DNA of 6,175 bases from Chloroflexota bacterium (lineage in GTDB: Bacteria > Chloroflexota > Dehalococcoidia > Lucifugimonadales > JADFKI01): positions 1-6,175 of the forward strand of contig JADFKI010000227.1 in the NCBI GenBank assembly GCA_022565015.1. Reading direction: 5' to 3'. A program made the translations under genes and the position numbers. Under the pieces are notes generated by a model. It did not search any database, was not told where the DNA came from, and saw nothing but the letters and a program-made list of their open reading frames with translations. Below, in pieces: positions 1 to 5,660 of the stretch. Positions within the stretch are counted from its first letter, which is position 1; each line of letters opens with the position of its first letter.

Positions 1-33
1 TGATCCAACGTTTTCTGTGTGGAAATGTATGCA

Positions 34-80
34 ATATAAGCGATTAAGCTTGTATCCGTACATCATATTACGCTTGTATC
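34..80. repeat. Repeated GCTTGTATC motifs, two direct and one inverted near-copy
   Basis: GCTTGTATC occurs at 48-56 and again at 72-80, start to start 24 bp. The sequence at 34-42 (ATATAAGCG) matches the reverse complement of the extended right copy (CGCTTGTAT) at eight of nine positions. Spacing near two helical turns is typical of protein-binding half-sites, but chance in AT-rich DNA is possible. Their distance from the repressor start (over 240 bp) makes a role in a divergent promoter left of the window as likely as autoregulation. Confidence 0.3.
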
Positions 81-157
81 GCTCATTCATCAGTATAAGA
101 ATTATTATTCACTCCTGTAACATGGTCAGATCCATGGTAGATACTGTAGAATTTGCA

Positions 158-186
158 TTCCCATCCCTATATATTAGGGCTATAAA
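158..186 (+). promoter_or_regulatory. Candidate promoter with operator-like palindrome in its spacer
   Basis: TTCCCA (158-163, four of six matches to the -35 consensus) and TATAAA (181-186, five of six to the -10 consensus) are 17 bp apart, the ideal spacing. The spacer contains the palindrome CCCTATATATTAGGG (165-179, five-base arms). A repressor bound there would block RNA polymerase, which would suit control by the repressor encoded downstream. The start of transcription would fall about 130 bases before the repressor ATG, a long leader. AT-rich DNA throws up promoter-like boxes easily, so this is tentative. Confidence 0.3.
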
Positions 187-247
187 AGCTGCCGCACTTG
201 CGAGATCAATCTTTAATGTATCCACCGTTGTATTGCCTTGCAGATGA

Positions 248-296
248 TTGTCTTGATATCCCATACCATATAACGGGTAGGAGCCCAGGATATAAC
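248..296 (+). promoter_or_regulatory. Alternative repressor promoter and ATATAAC direct repeat
   Basis: TTGTCT (248-253) and TATAAC (269-274) resemble -35 and -10 boxes but are only 15 bp apart. ATATAAC occurs at 268-274 and again at 290-296, 22 bp start to start, about two helical turns. The first copy overlaps the putative -10. Either the pair are operator half-sites near the repressor start, or the repeat is coincidental. No clear Shine-Dalgarno precedes the ATG at 326; the best purine run is AGGGA at 309-313, 12 bases away. Confidence 0.22.
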
Positions 297-325
297 CGAG
301 AAGTCTTTAGGGACTGCTCAGCGAT

Positions 326-958
326 ATGAATAGGGTTATTTCGACAGTCGCGAGGCAGCAAGCGGCGAAGCGACTCGGCTCGTATCTCCGCGAGCTTCGG
401 AAAAACAAGGGATGGACGCAGAGGCAGGCAGCGGACTCCATTGGCGTGGACAGCGTGACTATCAGGCGATGGGAGCTGGGGGCGTTCTCACCATCTCAAG
501 AAAAAATGGACCGCCTCAGTAGATCGTACAATGTTGCCTCCGAGGACCTTCTCAACGCGGCGAATCCTACTACCCTGCTCGAGTTGGAGTCCAGCGTGCC
601 CGTAAGAGGCTACGTCAATGCCGGAGTCTCCAGAGACCCTAACGCTGTCGGCCCCAGCGAGGTCATCCTCCCGAAGTTTATCACCGACGCGCACTCCAAC
701 GCCTTCGCCGTCGTCGTGAGCGGGGACTCACTGATGGAGGACGGAATCCATAGTGACGACATACTGGTAATCGATCCCGATACGGGACCCGTTGTCGGCA
801 GGCTTCAGGTAGTGAGAGTCGAAAGCGTGCTGTTCGTTACGACCTACATATCTTCCACGGAAATGAGGCTACGCACGTCCAGCGGCCGGTCGGAAGCCCT
901 GGACATCCAGCGAGCTGAGCTGCTCGGGACGGTCGCCTGGCACATCAGGAGGATGTGA
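326..958 (+). CDS. LexA/CI-like repressor, XRE helix-turn-helix plus S24 peptidase fold
   Basis: A 210-residue DNA-binding transcription regulator, a usual length for CI/LexA-type repressors. Residues about 15-75 form an XRE/Cro helix-turn-helix, with the recognisable stretch GWTQRQAADSIGVDSVTIRRWE at 29-50. After a short linker, residues 91-206 match the S24 (LexA/UmuD/CI) dimerisation and autoprotease domain. VPVRGYVNAGVS (91-102) carries the Ala99-Gly100 pair where LexA is cut, SGDSL (132-136) supplies Ser135 as nucleophile, and GIHSDDILVID (140-150) follows as in LexA. The catalytic lysine expected in the VTVKR-like strand is absent: the strand reads LFVTTYI (169-175), with Thr172 at that position. 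Self-cleavage during the SOS response is therefore probably lost, although Ser135 and Ala-Gly remain. It may keep a phage or mobile element silent and probably regulates its own AT-rich upstream region, but a chromosomal regulator is also possible. The family is secure; the target is not. Confidence 0.88.
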   Translation: MNRVISTVARQQAAKRLGSYLRELRKNKGWTQRQAADSIGVDSVTIRRWELGAFSPSQEKMDRLSRSYNVASEDLLNAANPTTLLELESSVPVRGYVNAGVSRDPNAVGPSEVILPKFITDAHSNAFAVVVSGDSLMEDGIHSDDILVIDPDTGPVVGRLQVVRVESVLFVTTYISSTEMRLRTSSGRSEALDIQRAELLGTVAWHIRRM

Positions 959-1090
959 GTGGGTCCCGCCACGGAACGTTACGTCGAAGATCTTGTGATC
1001 TGCTCACGGCCGGACACCGGCGCAGTCGCTCCTACCTGGGCCGCCGGAACGGACCAGATGCGCGACCCGAAGATTGGACGCGCAACGAGG
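959..1090. other. Convergent intergenic region between repressor and SRPBCC gene
   Basis: Two convergent genes meet here, yet there is no textbook terminator. Two small inverted repeats are visible: AGATC/GATCT (988-1001, four-base loop) and GCCGG/CCGGC (1009-1021, three-base loop). Neither is followed by a T run on either strand. If the left and middle segments have different origins, the boundary should be in this stretch. Confidence 0.35.
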
Positions 1091-1177
1091 TCATGCGTGG
1101 GATCCCTCCACTCGTTCCTTGAGCGCGACGTTCATCTGCTCGAATCCTTGGACAGACTTCTTGATAACTCCCGATAG
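959..1177 (+). CDS. Possible small coupled gene or truncated gene stump, unknown function
   Basis: A 72-codon frame starts with GTG immediately after the repressor's TGA. AGGAGG (947-952), which also encodes Arg-Arg of the repressor C-terminus, sits six bases before the GTG, so the two genes could be translationally coupled. The product matches nothing I recognise. Its second half (from 1091) is antisense to the 3' end of the opposite SRPBCC gene, and an 87-base overlap of that kind is unusual. One reading is that only 959 to about 1090 belongs to a real gene, cut off when this DNA was joined to the chromosomal segment, with the remaining frame running on by chance. It may equally be spurious, since the ribosome site could be an accident of the repressor's last codons. 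Confidence 0.25.
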   Translation: MGPATERYVEDLVICSRPDTGAVAPTWAAGTDQMRDPKIGRATRSCVGSLHSFLERDVHLLESLDRLLDNSR

Positions 1178-1528
1178 CAGGGGCACAAGGAGGCCCGAAA
1201 ACCTCTCTCCGTGAAGAAAGCGGGTGCCACCCCCTTCCGTAGGTTCGAGAATAAAGTAGTGCTCCCCGCTGAAAAGTAGCGAGTGCAAAAACTTCCCAAT
1301 CCACCGAAGCTCCTTATTAGGCTCTGCAACGAGTAGCCGAGGCCTGAAAGTTCTAGGTTTGCCATTCGGCAACGTGAGCTGCACCTCCAGGATTGTGCCC
1401 TCAACGGCCTCGCCCCTTGCCCTGGTTATCATAGGGTTCCAGTCCGGAAATGAATCGAAATCCGTCATCACCTTCCACACAGCCTCCGGCGGGGCCTTTA
1501 TGTTGATCTCAGTCTCTTCTTGCCTCAT
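1091..1528 (-). CDS. SRPBCC (START-like / polyketide cyclase-type) domain protein
   Basis: A complete 145-residue single-domain protein of the SRPBCC superfamily, which folds as a helix-grip cavity binding hydrophobic ligands. The N-terminus has the signature strand and helix: INIKAPPEAVWKVMTDFD (residues 9-26) followed by FPDWNPMI (27-34), the conserved Tyr/Phe-Pro-x-Trp-Asn-Pro element. The strand LRWIGKF lies near the middle, and a C-terminal amphipathic helix (about 116-140) closes the cavity. Length is normal. GAGG (1535-1538 on the minus strand) lies six bases before the ATG and supports this start. It is 53 bp downstream of the squalene/phytoene synthase gene on the same strand, so co-transcription is plausible. 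The ligand cannot be told from sequence. Lipid or isoprenoid binding would suit the neighbour, but most such proteins remain uncharacterised. Confidence 0.85.
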   Translation of the reverse strand: MRQEETEINIKAPPEAVWKVMTDFDSFPDWNPMITRARGEAVEGTILEVQLTLPNGKPRTFRPRLLVAEPNKELRWIGKFLHSLLFSGEHYFILEPTEGGGTRFLHGERFSGLLVPLLSGVIKKSVQGFEQMNVALKERVEGSHA

Positions 1529-1581
1529 TCGATGCCTCGCTTGTTAATGTGTAGTGTACGGAGGATTACCCGCCCGGGCCG

Positions 1582-2661
1582 CTACAGGGCTCGCTGAACA
1601 TCGGACCGCAGCCTGCCAATCCACCCGCGAATCGCGTAGTTGCCGTGCACTCCCAGAAATGACATGGCCATCATGCGATAGACCCATATGCGGCCTACCC
1701 TGGAGGTACGGTCTGGGTCTAGCCAGGATTCCTCCCTTGCGACCATGCGCAGCGTGGCAAGACCTATCAGGACCGGCCACAACGTCGCGAGCCGCAGCCT
1801 TACGTTTCTTCTGGGCAGCGCGACGATATACTCCTCGGCGCGTCGGTAATGCTCCAGCGCGGTCTCGATGCCCCGTACCAGGGCCGGGCGCGCCCTTGGA
1901 GCCATGGCCGCGTCGAGAAGGTCCTCGGGAGAGAGACCGAGCTCGTCCAGATCGCTTTGAGGAAGGTAGCACCTGCCGATACGCAGGTCTCTGGGCACGT
2001 CGCGTAGGACGTTGGTCATCTGCAAGGCCTTGCCAAAACCCGCACCCAGGACCGACATTTCGGTCTCGTCCCAGTCGGATAGGGAGGGCGTATGCCTCAT
2101 AGTCATCGATGTCCAGAACTCGCCCACGCACCCCGCAACGAGATACACATACTCATCCAGCTGGTCCCTGTCTTTCAAGGCGGCCACCCTGCCGGACTCC
2201 TCCGGCGGAAATATCTCGAGGTCCATCTCCATGCCCTGCGTCAGCTTCACGACGATGGACCGTACGAGTCGACGGTCGGGCTCATCCATCGCCTCCAGGA
2301 CCGCGAAGGCGGTGGGCAGCGATTGAAGCAGCTCGCGCTCCGCCGGTATGGACTGGCGGTCCGTCAACGCGTCGCCGATGGACCGCAGGCCGGCTATCGA
2401 GGCGGGTCCGTCAACCTGCCTCCTGAATTCCAGCAGGTGCCGAAGACGCTCCTCCGGCGGCAGAAGCCTCGTGTCCGCGATCGTGTCCCCGGCCCTGGCC
2501 AGCAAATATGCGAGGCCGACCGGCTCGCGAAGGTCTTTGGGAAGCACCTTGAGGGTAAGGTAGAAGGCCCGCGAGACACTTTTTAGCTGGTCTGTTAGGA
2601 GTATTTTTTTCGCTCTGGGCGCTACAGCAGGTAACGGTCCCCCTGTATCTAAAATACTCAT
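1582..2661 (-). CDS. Squalene/phytoene synthase family protein
   Basis: A trans-isoprenyl diphosphate synthase that joins two C15 or C20 prenyl diphosphates head to head, giving squalene or phytoene, at the cytosolic membrane face. I use the ATG at 2661 (359 residues) because AGGGG (2670-2674) lies eight bases before it; the frame opens further to an ATG at 2691 without a good ribosome site. Numbered from the chosen start, SVSRAFYLTLKVLP (28-41) is the N-terminal signature. GDTIAD (58-63) is the first aspartate motif, with Asp59 and Asp63. YVYLVAGCVG (171-180) is the tyrosine/glycine helix, and QMTNVLRDVPRDLRIGR (214-230) is the second motif, with Asp221 and Asp225. Both magnesium-binding motifs are intact, so it is probably active. 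The Ala-Gly-Asp-Thr-Ile-Ala-Asp form resembles bacterial squalene synthase-type proteins more than classical CrtB, but I cannot separate the products. No desaturase or cyclase lies in the window. Confidence 0.9.
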   Translation of the reverse strand: MSILDTGGPLPAVAPRAKKILLTDQLKSVSRAFYLTLKVLPKDLREPVGLAYLLARAGDTIADTRLLPPEERLRHLLEFRRQVDGPASIAGLRSIGDALTDRQSIPAERELLQSLPTAFAVLEAMDEPDRRLVRSIVVKLTQGMEMDLEIFPPEESGRVAALKDRDQLDEYVYLVAGCVGEFWTSMTMRHTPSLSDWDETEMSVLGAGFGKALQMTNVLRDVPRDLRIGRCYLPQSDLDELGLSPEDLLDAAMAPRARPALVRGIETALEHYRRAEEYIVALPRRNVRLRLATLWPVLIGLATLRMVAREESWLDPDRTSRVGRIWVYRMMAMSFLGVHGNYAIRGWIGRLRSDVQRAL

Positions 2662-2669
2662 CAGTCTGA

Positions 2670-2674
2670 CCCCT
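2670..2674 (-). promoter_or_regulatory. Shine-Dalgarno deciding the squalene/phytoene synthase start
   Basis: AGGGG on the minus strand, eight bases before the ATG at 2661. The alternative ATG at 2691 has only a weak purine stretch before it, and the ten extra residues are arginine-rich and not part of the family's conserved core. Confidence 0.6.
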
Positions 2675-2751
2675 AAGGTTCGCCGGCGCATAAAAGCAGC
2701 ATCTCAACATACCCGGAACGTGCCGATTGCCCGGCGGCATGCGCTGGAAAC

Positions 2752-3294
2752 TTACTTATCAAGGCCTCTTTGAAGGCCGCGAACGTAGGAGACCTGTCCA
2801 AGATGCTGGTCCTCTTCGCCAATGAGCTGCCGATACATCAGGGCGTACGTAAAGCCGGAAAAGCGCTCCACCGCGCCCGGATATTCTGGAAAGGGCGACC
2901 CTTCGGGCACATGATCAAAATCCGCCGGCCCCAGACCGTTGATGAACTCTAAGGTCTCCTCGCGGACAGCATCGAAGTAACCGTGGAGCAGCTCGCTTGA
3001 CAGCCGTGGAAATGCCGAGAGCTGGTCTACATCGAACCGAAGGCCTATTTCTTTCTCAGGCAGACCGAAGCGCTGATGCCAGCCCTGTCGCACCCAGACC
3101 TCTTCCACACCCCTGGCGAACGTGTTTGTCCACCTGTCCTCCACTCTCGCAACGTGCCACACGAGGAAGGCGATGGAATTGGACTCTGGATTGGGCATCC
3201 AGTTGATCTCGTCCTCGGTCAGCGGCTCCATTGCCGCGTAAACCCTTCTTCGATAATCTTCCAGGGTCTGTTCAATGAACTCGCCGAGCTCCAA
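2752..3294 (-). CDS. DinB-fold (DinB_2/DUF664-like) protein
   Basis: A 180-residue four-helix-bundle protein of the DinB/YfiT-like superfamily, whose members are usually metal-dependent and include thiol-transferase enzymes and many proteins of unknown role. Evidence is the length, the helix ending FLVWHVARVEDRW (43-55) with the conserved metal-type histidine His47, and the C-terminal GEEDQHLGQVSYVRG (159-173) with His164 in the Asp-x-His-x-Gly-Gln setting typical of the family. A third histidine ligand is not certain; His73 or His104 are candidates. The start is a TTG with GGAGG (3304-3308) nine bases upstream. The nearest upstream ATG is in another frame. It is 90 bp before the squalene/phytoene synthase gene on the same strand, and a separate extended -10 promoter may precede it. 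Despite the family name it is not a DNA-damage polymerase. Its substrate is unknown. Confidence 0.85.
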   Translation of the reverse strand: MELGEFIEQTLEDYRRRVYAAMEPLTEDEINWMPNPESNSIAFLVWHVARVEDRWTNTFARGVEEVWVRQGWHQRFGLPEKEIGLRFDVDQLSAFPRLSSELLHGYFDAVREETLEFINGLGPADFDHVPEGSPFPEYPGAVERFSGFTYALMYRQLIGEEDQHLGQVSYVRGLQRGLDK

Positions 3295-3303
3295 CGGGGT
3301 CTC

Positions 3304-3308
3304 CCTCC
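3304..3308 (-). promoter_or_regulatory. Shine-Dalgarno supporting a TTG start for the DinB-fold gene
   Basis: GGAGG on the minus strand, nine bases before the TTG at 3294. The nearby ATG at 3310 is out of frame with the DinB protein, so TTG is the best start. Confidence 0.6.
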
Positions 3309-3344
3309 ATCTTCATTGTGCCGTAGCCGTAGCGGGCCGAGGCG

Positions 3345-3353
3345 ATTATCTCA
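3345..3353 (-). promoter_or_regulatory. Candidate extended -10 promoter for the DinB-fold gene
   Basis: Read on the minus strand, TGAGATAAT matches the extended -10 consensus TGnTATAAT at all but one position. No good -35 box is seen at 17 bp, which extended -10 promoters tolerate. It would give a leader of roughly 45 bases before the TTG. Confidence 0.3.
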
Positions 3354-3417
3354 CTTTTGACGGAGGAATGAGAGGTCCACGAGATGTTCCGAGGGCGGAT
3401 CGTTGTCGACCGGGGTT

Positions 3418-4014
3418 CTACGGGCTCGCGCTCGCGTTCGTAACCGAGAGTCGCCCATGGACGGCCTCGGCGGACACGGCGTCGCCATTGTCGTCGTCCA
3501 GCATTAGGACCCGCAAGACTATCTCCGTCTCCCCCGGCGCAAGGAGCTCGAGGTCCAGTGTCGCTATGGTCTCGCGTTCGAACGGTCCTTCAAAGATACC
3601 GGACAGATCGACCGCGGAAAGAGAAATCACGGCAGCCGGAAGCGGACTCGTATCGCTGAGGCCGAAGTCCGAAAGGTCCACGCCCACAATGCGTGCGATG
3701 CCGGGGTCAGCGATCGATACCTCTAGCTTGAAGCCGGACAAACCCTCCGTGGCCTCGTGCATCGATATTGTCACCGTAGCGTTTCTGCCGGCCGTACCGG
3801 AAACGCTCTCGACCTCCAGTCGCGTGCCCACGGCCTGAGGCGCTGGGACTGTCGAAGAGAGTACGACGTCGGGCGCAGGCACCGCGAAGCCGGGAGCAAC
3901 CGCAGTCGTACCAACCGCCCTGGACGTTGCGCTCGTAACAGAGTTATCGTCGTCTTTGCCGCACGCAAGAACCAATAATGCAAGCAGGGCAACCGCTGCG
4001 AGGTTCGTTTTCAT
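3418..4014 (-). CDS. Cohesin-like domain lipoprotein, secreted
   Basis: A 198-residue exported protein. The N-terminus is a lipoprotein signal: Lys2, a hydrophobic run (5-16) and the lipobox VLAC with Cys18 as the lipidation site, so the mature protein is probably anchored on the outer face of the cytoplasmic membrane. A low-complexity Ala/Pro/Val/Thr/Ser linker (about 22-65) is followed by a beta-rich domain (about 66-193) resembling cohesin-type modules: LEVESVSGTAGRNATVTISM, then LSGFKLEVSI, the IARIVGVDLSDF segment, an ETIATLDLELLAPGETEI strand pair and the final LDDDNGDAVS...GRLSV. AGGGA lies six bases before the ATG. True cohesins bind dockerins, but in many non-cellulolytic bacteria such domains occur alone with no known partner. 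No dockerin protein or polysaccharidase is in the window. Export is well supported; the cohesin call is moderately so, and other immunoglobulin-like beta-sandwiches are possible. Confidence 0.75.
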   Translation of the reverse strand: MKTNLAAVALLALLVLACGKDDDNSVTSATSRAVGTTAVAPGFAVPAPDVVLSSTVPAPQAVGTRLEVESVSGTAGRNATVTISMHEATEGLSGFKLEVSIADPGIARIVGVDLSDFGLSDTSPLPAAVISLSAVDLSGIFEGPFERETIATLDLELLAPGETEIVLRVLMLDDDNGDAVSAEAVHGRLSVTNASASP

Positions 4015-4114
4015 GATGCTTCCCTATTCGCCACAAAATAATGAGCCTGTGCGTCGACGTAGTGGACAGTATCAAAGTAAACCCTCGCGTCCGGGGAATA
4101 ACGAGCAGGCGAGA

Positions 4115-5569
4115 CTACATCATAGGCTCGCGGGCCAGGAAGTCGTCCACTCGCGTCTTCAGCGGCTCCATGTCGTACCAGTTGTAGAGGGCGCTCGCCA
4201 TGCGAGTCTGGTCACCGAAGAAGAAACGTTCGTACAGCACCTGCCTGCCTCCGAAGGCGCTGCAGGCGACGTCCCAGGCCAGGTGAAACAGCCTGGCGCG
4301 GTCGAGTCCCGACATCGTATCAGTGCTCAGGTAGTGCTCCAGCTCCTGGCCGATTTCCGACTCGAAGTCGGCGCCGGACGGCGTTGCCATGAGGTTGCTG
4401 GAGCCCAATAGCTGCAGCACCTCCACCATTCTTGGATACATCTTTGGAAACAGGTTTCTGGCCACGTCCAGCGGAGGCCGATCGGGACACATGACGCCCC
4501 ACTCATCGACGGCCGCGTCGGCCTCGGCGGCCCTGAGGCAGGCCTTCATCAGCTCCAGGTCGATGATCAGCTCGGCGACCATGCCCTGGACGTTGGGCAG
4601 GTGCCCGGAGCCGAGCGCCTCGACCATGCGGGCGGCGATTCCCAGGACGAACTCGGACTTGGCGACGTTTTTTATTACGACCTGGTGCATCATGTGCACG
4701 AGCGCGTTGGTCGCGGCGTACGCGTTATTGCACAGCTCTATGTCTCCGAGGAGAAACACGCGCTCCCAGGGCACGAGGACCTCGTCGAACAGCACGATGG
4801 CGTCCATCTCCTCGAACCGCGAGCCCAGCGGGTGATCGTACGAGGGCCTACCCAGGTCAAAGCTCTCCCTGCAGACGAACTTGAGGCCTGCAGTCGCGCT
4901 GGGAATGGAGAAAGCGAAGGCGTAGCTCTCGGCGTCGGGCATCGTCGACAACACGGTCGAAGGAAAGACCATTATCTCGTCGGAAATCGGGCCCAGCGTG
5001 GCGAGGACCCTGGCGCCCTTCACGACGATGCCCTCGTCTGTCTCCCTCATCACGCGAAGACCTACGTCGTCGGCGCCCATCACCGATTCGGCCGACCTGG
5101 TGCGGCGCATGTTTACCAGCGTGTGGGTCATGCACAGGTCGTTCTCCCGAACGTGCTCGTAGTACCTTTCGACATTGGCCTTGAACTCCGGCCGGTTGGC
5201 CCCGAAGTACGAGGAGGCCGCCGCCACGCCCATCAGGCCGGCGTTCAGGTAGTCCGGCGAGCGCCCCATCATCCCGCCGCTGTACCGGGCCCACCTCGTC
5301 ATCATGAGCCTGCGGCGCACGACGTCCTCCGCGTTCCTTGGAGTTAGGAAAGACATGCCGACCCTGTCACCCGACGAGGGCGAATCGTAGGTCATCTCGT
5401 CGCGAAGTGCCGGTTCGTGCTGCATGTCCAGAAGGGCCGCCATCGAGCGAGCGCCGCGCCGAAAGGCGGGATGCGTGGTCGGGTCATCCACCCGCCGTCC
5501 ATCTATCCACACCTCGGCCGGGTTTTCTCTCAGTCTGGCAAGAAATTCTTCGCCGGTGCGTGCGGGCAT
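4115..5569 (-). CDS. 4-hydroxyphenylacetate 3-hydroxylase (HpaB) family flavin monooxygenase, large component
   Basis: A 484-residue oxygenase of the two-component FADH2-dependent family that hydroxylates phenols at the ortho position. It takes reduced FAD from a separate HpaC-type reductase, which is not in this window. The ATG at 5569 is chosen because AAGGAGG lies six bases before it and the protein then begins MPARTGEEFL, the usual family start; 23 further codons upstream have no ribosome site. GRSPDYLN (102-109) supplies the Arg and Tyr matching the HpaB substrate residues (Arg103, Tyr107). ENDLCMTHTLVN (142-153) supplies the family histidine (His149). DEVLVPWERVFL (262-273) is the flavin-binding region signature, and GGRQVLYERFFFGD (440-453) the C-terminal one. 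Length is normal and no key residue is missing. The adjoining dioxygenase remnant suggests an aromatic degradation role. The family also includes chlorophenol monooxygenases and 4-hydroxybutyryl-CoA dehydratase relatives, so the substrate is open. Confidence 0.92.
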   Translation of the reverse strand: MPARTGEEFLARLRENPAEVWIDGRRVDDPTTHPAFRRGARSMAALLDMQHEPALRDEMTYDSPSSGDRVGMSFLTPRNAEDVVRRRLMMTRWARYSGGMMGRSPDYLNAGLMGVAAASSYFGANRPEFKANVERYYEHVRENDLCMTHTLVNMRRTRSAESVMGADDVGLRVMRETDEGIVVKGARVLATLGPISDEIMVFPSTVLSTMPDAESYAFAFSIPSATAGLKFVCRESFDLGRPSYDHPLGSRFEEMDAIVLFDEVLVPWERVFLLGDIELCNNAYAATNALVHMMHQVVIKNVAKSEFVLGIAARMVEALGSGHLPNVQGMVAELIIDLELMKACLRAAEADAAVDEWGVMCPDRPPLDVARNLFPKMYPRMVEVLQLLGSSNLMATPSGADFESEIGQELEHYLSTDTMSGLDRARLFHLAWDVACSAFGGRQVLYERFFFGDQTRMASALYNWYDMEPLKTRVDDFLAREPMM

Positions 5570-5575
5570 TTGCGG

Positions 5576-5582
5576 CCTCCTT
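5576..5582 (-). promoter_or_regulatory. Strong Shine-Dalgarno for the HpaB-family gene
   Basis: AAGGAGG on the minus strand, six bases before the ATG at 5569. It fixes the start 69 bases inside the longest open frame, which reaches 5638. Confidence 0.85.
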
Positions 5583-5585
5583 TCC

Positions 5586-5626
5586 CAAAAGAAGAGCCCC
5601 TCCCAGCGTCTGCTCCGAAGGGGCTC
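5586..5626 (-). terminator. Terminator-like hairpin between the VOC remnant and the HpaB-family gene
   Basis: GAGCCCCT (5594-5601) and AGGGGCTC (5619-5626) are perfect eight-base arms around a 17-base loop. On the minus strand the stem is followed directly by TTCTTTT (5593-5587), as in an intrinsic terminator. It lies 34 bases after the VOC stop codon and 11 bases before the hydroxylase ribosome site, so it is also well placed as an attenuator in the hydroxylase leader. The large loop and interrupted T tract make it a moderate rather than strong terminator. Confidence 0.5.
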
Positions 5627-5660
5627 AACACAACTCAATAGCGTACGTGAAGCTGAATAT

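Larger units (their letters stand above)
1..325. other. AT-rich non-coding region upstream of the repressor gene
   Basis: No convincing gene lies here. A 76-codon plus-strand frame at 17-247 has no recognisable domain, no good ribosome site and an erratic, low-complexity composition. The stretch is strikingly AT-rich beside its neighbours: I count 66 G+C in the first 180 bases, against 45 of 60 in a sample of the hydroxylase gene. It contains a nine-base direct repeat (48-56, 72-80) with a near-match in inverted orientation (34-42), a CATGG/CCATG inverted repeat (121-136), a CCCTA/TAGGG palindrome (165-179) and a seven-base direct repeat (268-274, 290-296). This looks like a control region for the downstream repressor, or the end of a mobile element. 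Both readings are inference; composition and repeats are what is seen. Confidence 0.6.

Noticed and set aside
17..247. 76-codon plus-strand open frame in the AT-rich left end
   Set aside because: No recognisable domain, no ribosome site, and low-complexity Ile/Arg/Ser/Tyr composition typical of chance translation of AT-rich DNA.
988..1021. Small inverted repeats after the repressor as its terminator
   Set aside because: Neither AGATC/GATCT nor GCCGG/CCGGC is followed by a T run on either strand, and the stems are only five pairs.
1554..2586. Long plus-strand frames opposite the squalene/phytoene synthase gene, and the minus-strand frame at 1544-2131
   Set aside because: These are shadows of a well-conserved synthase with both aspartate motifs intact. 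Their Arg/Pro/Ala-rich products are not protein-like.
2662..2691. Longer start for the squalene/phytoene synthase at 2691
   Set aside because: No adequate Shine-Dalgarno there, whereas AGGGG is well spaced before the ATG at 2661. The ten extra residues are not family-like.
3321..3332. Tandem CCGTAG repeat before the DinB-fold gene
   Set aside because: Only two six-base units, with no further copies; most likely chance.
4601..5347. 248-codon plus-strand frame
   Set aside because: Wholly antisense to the HpaB-family gene. It is rich in Gly/Val/His/Arg as expected from the complement of GC-rich codons, and resembles no family.
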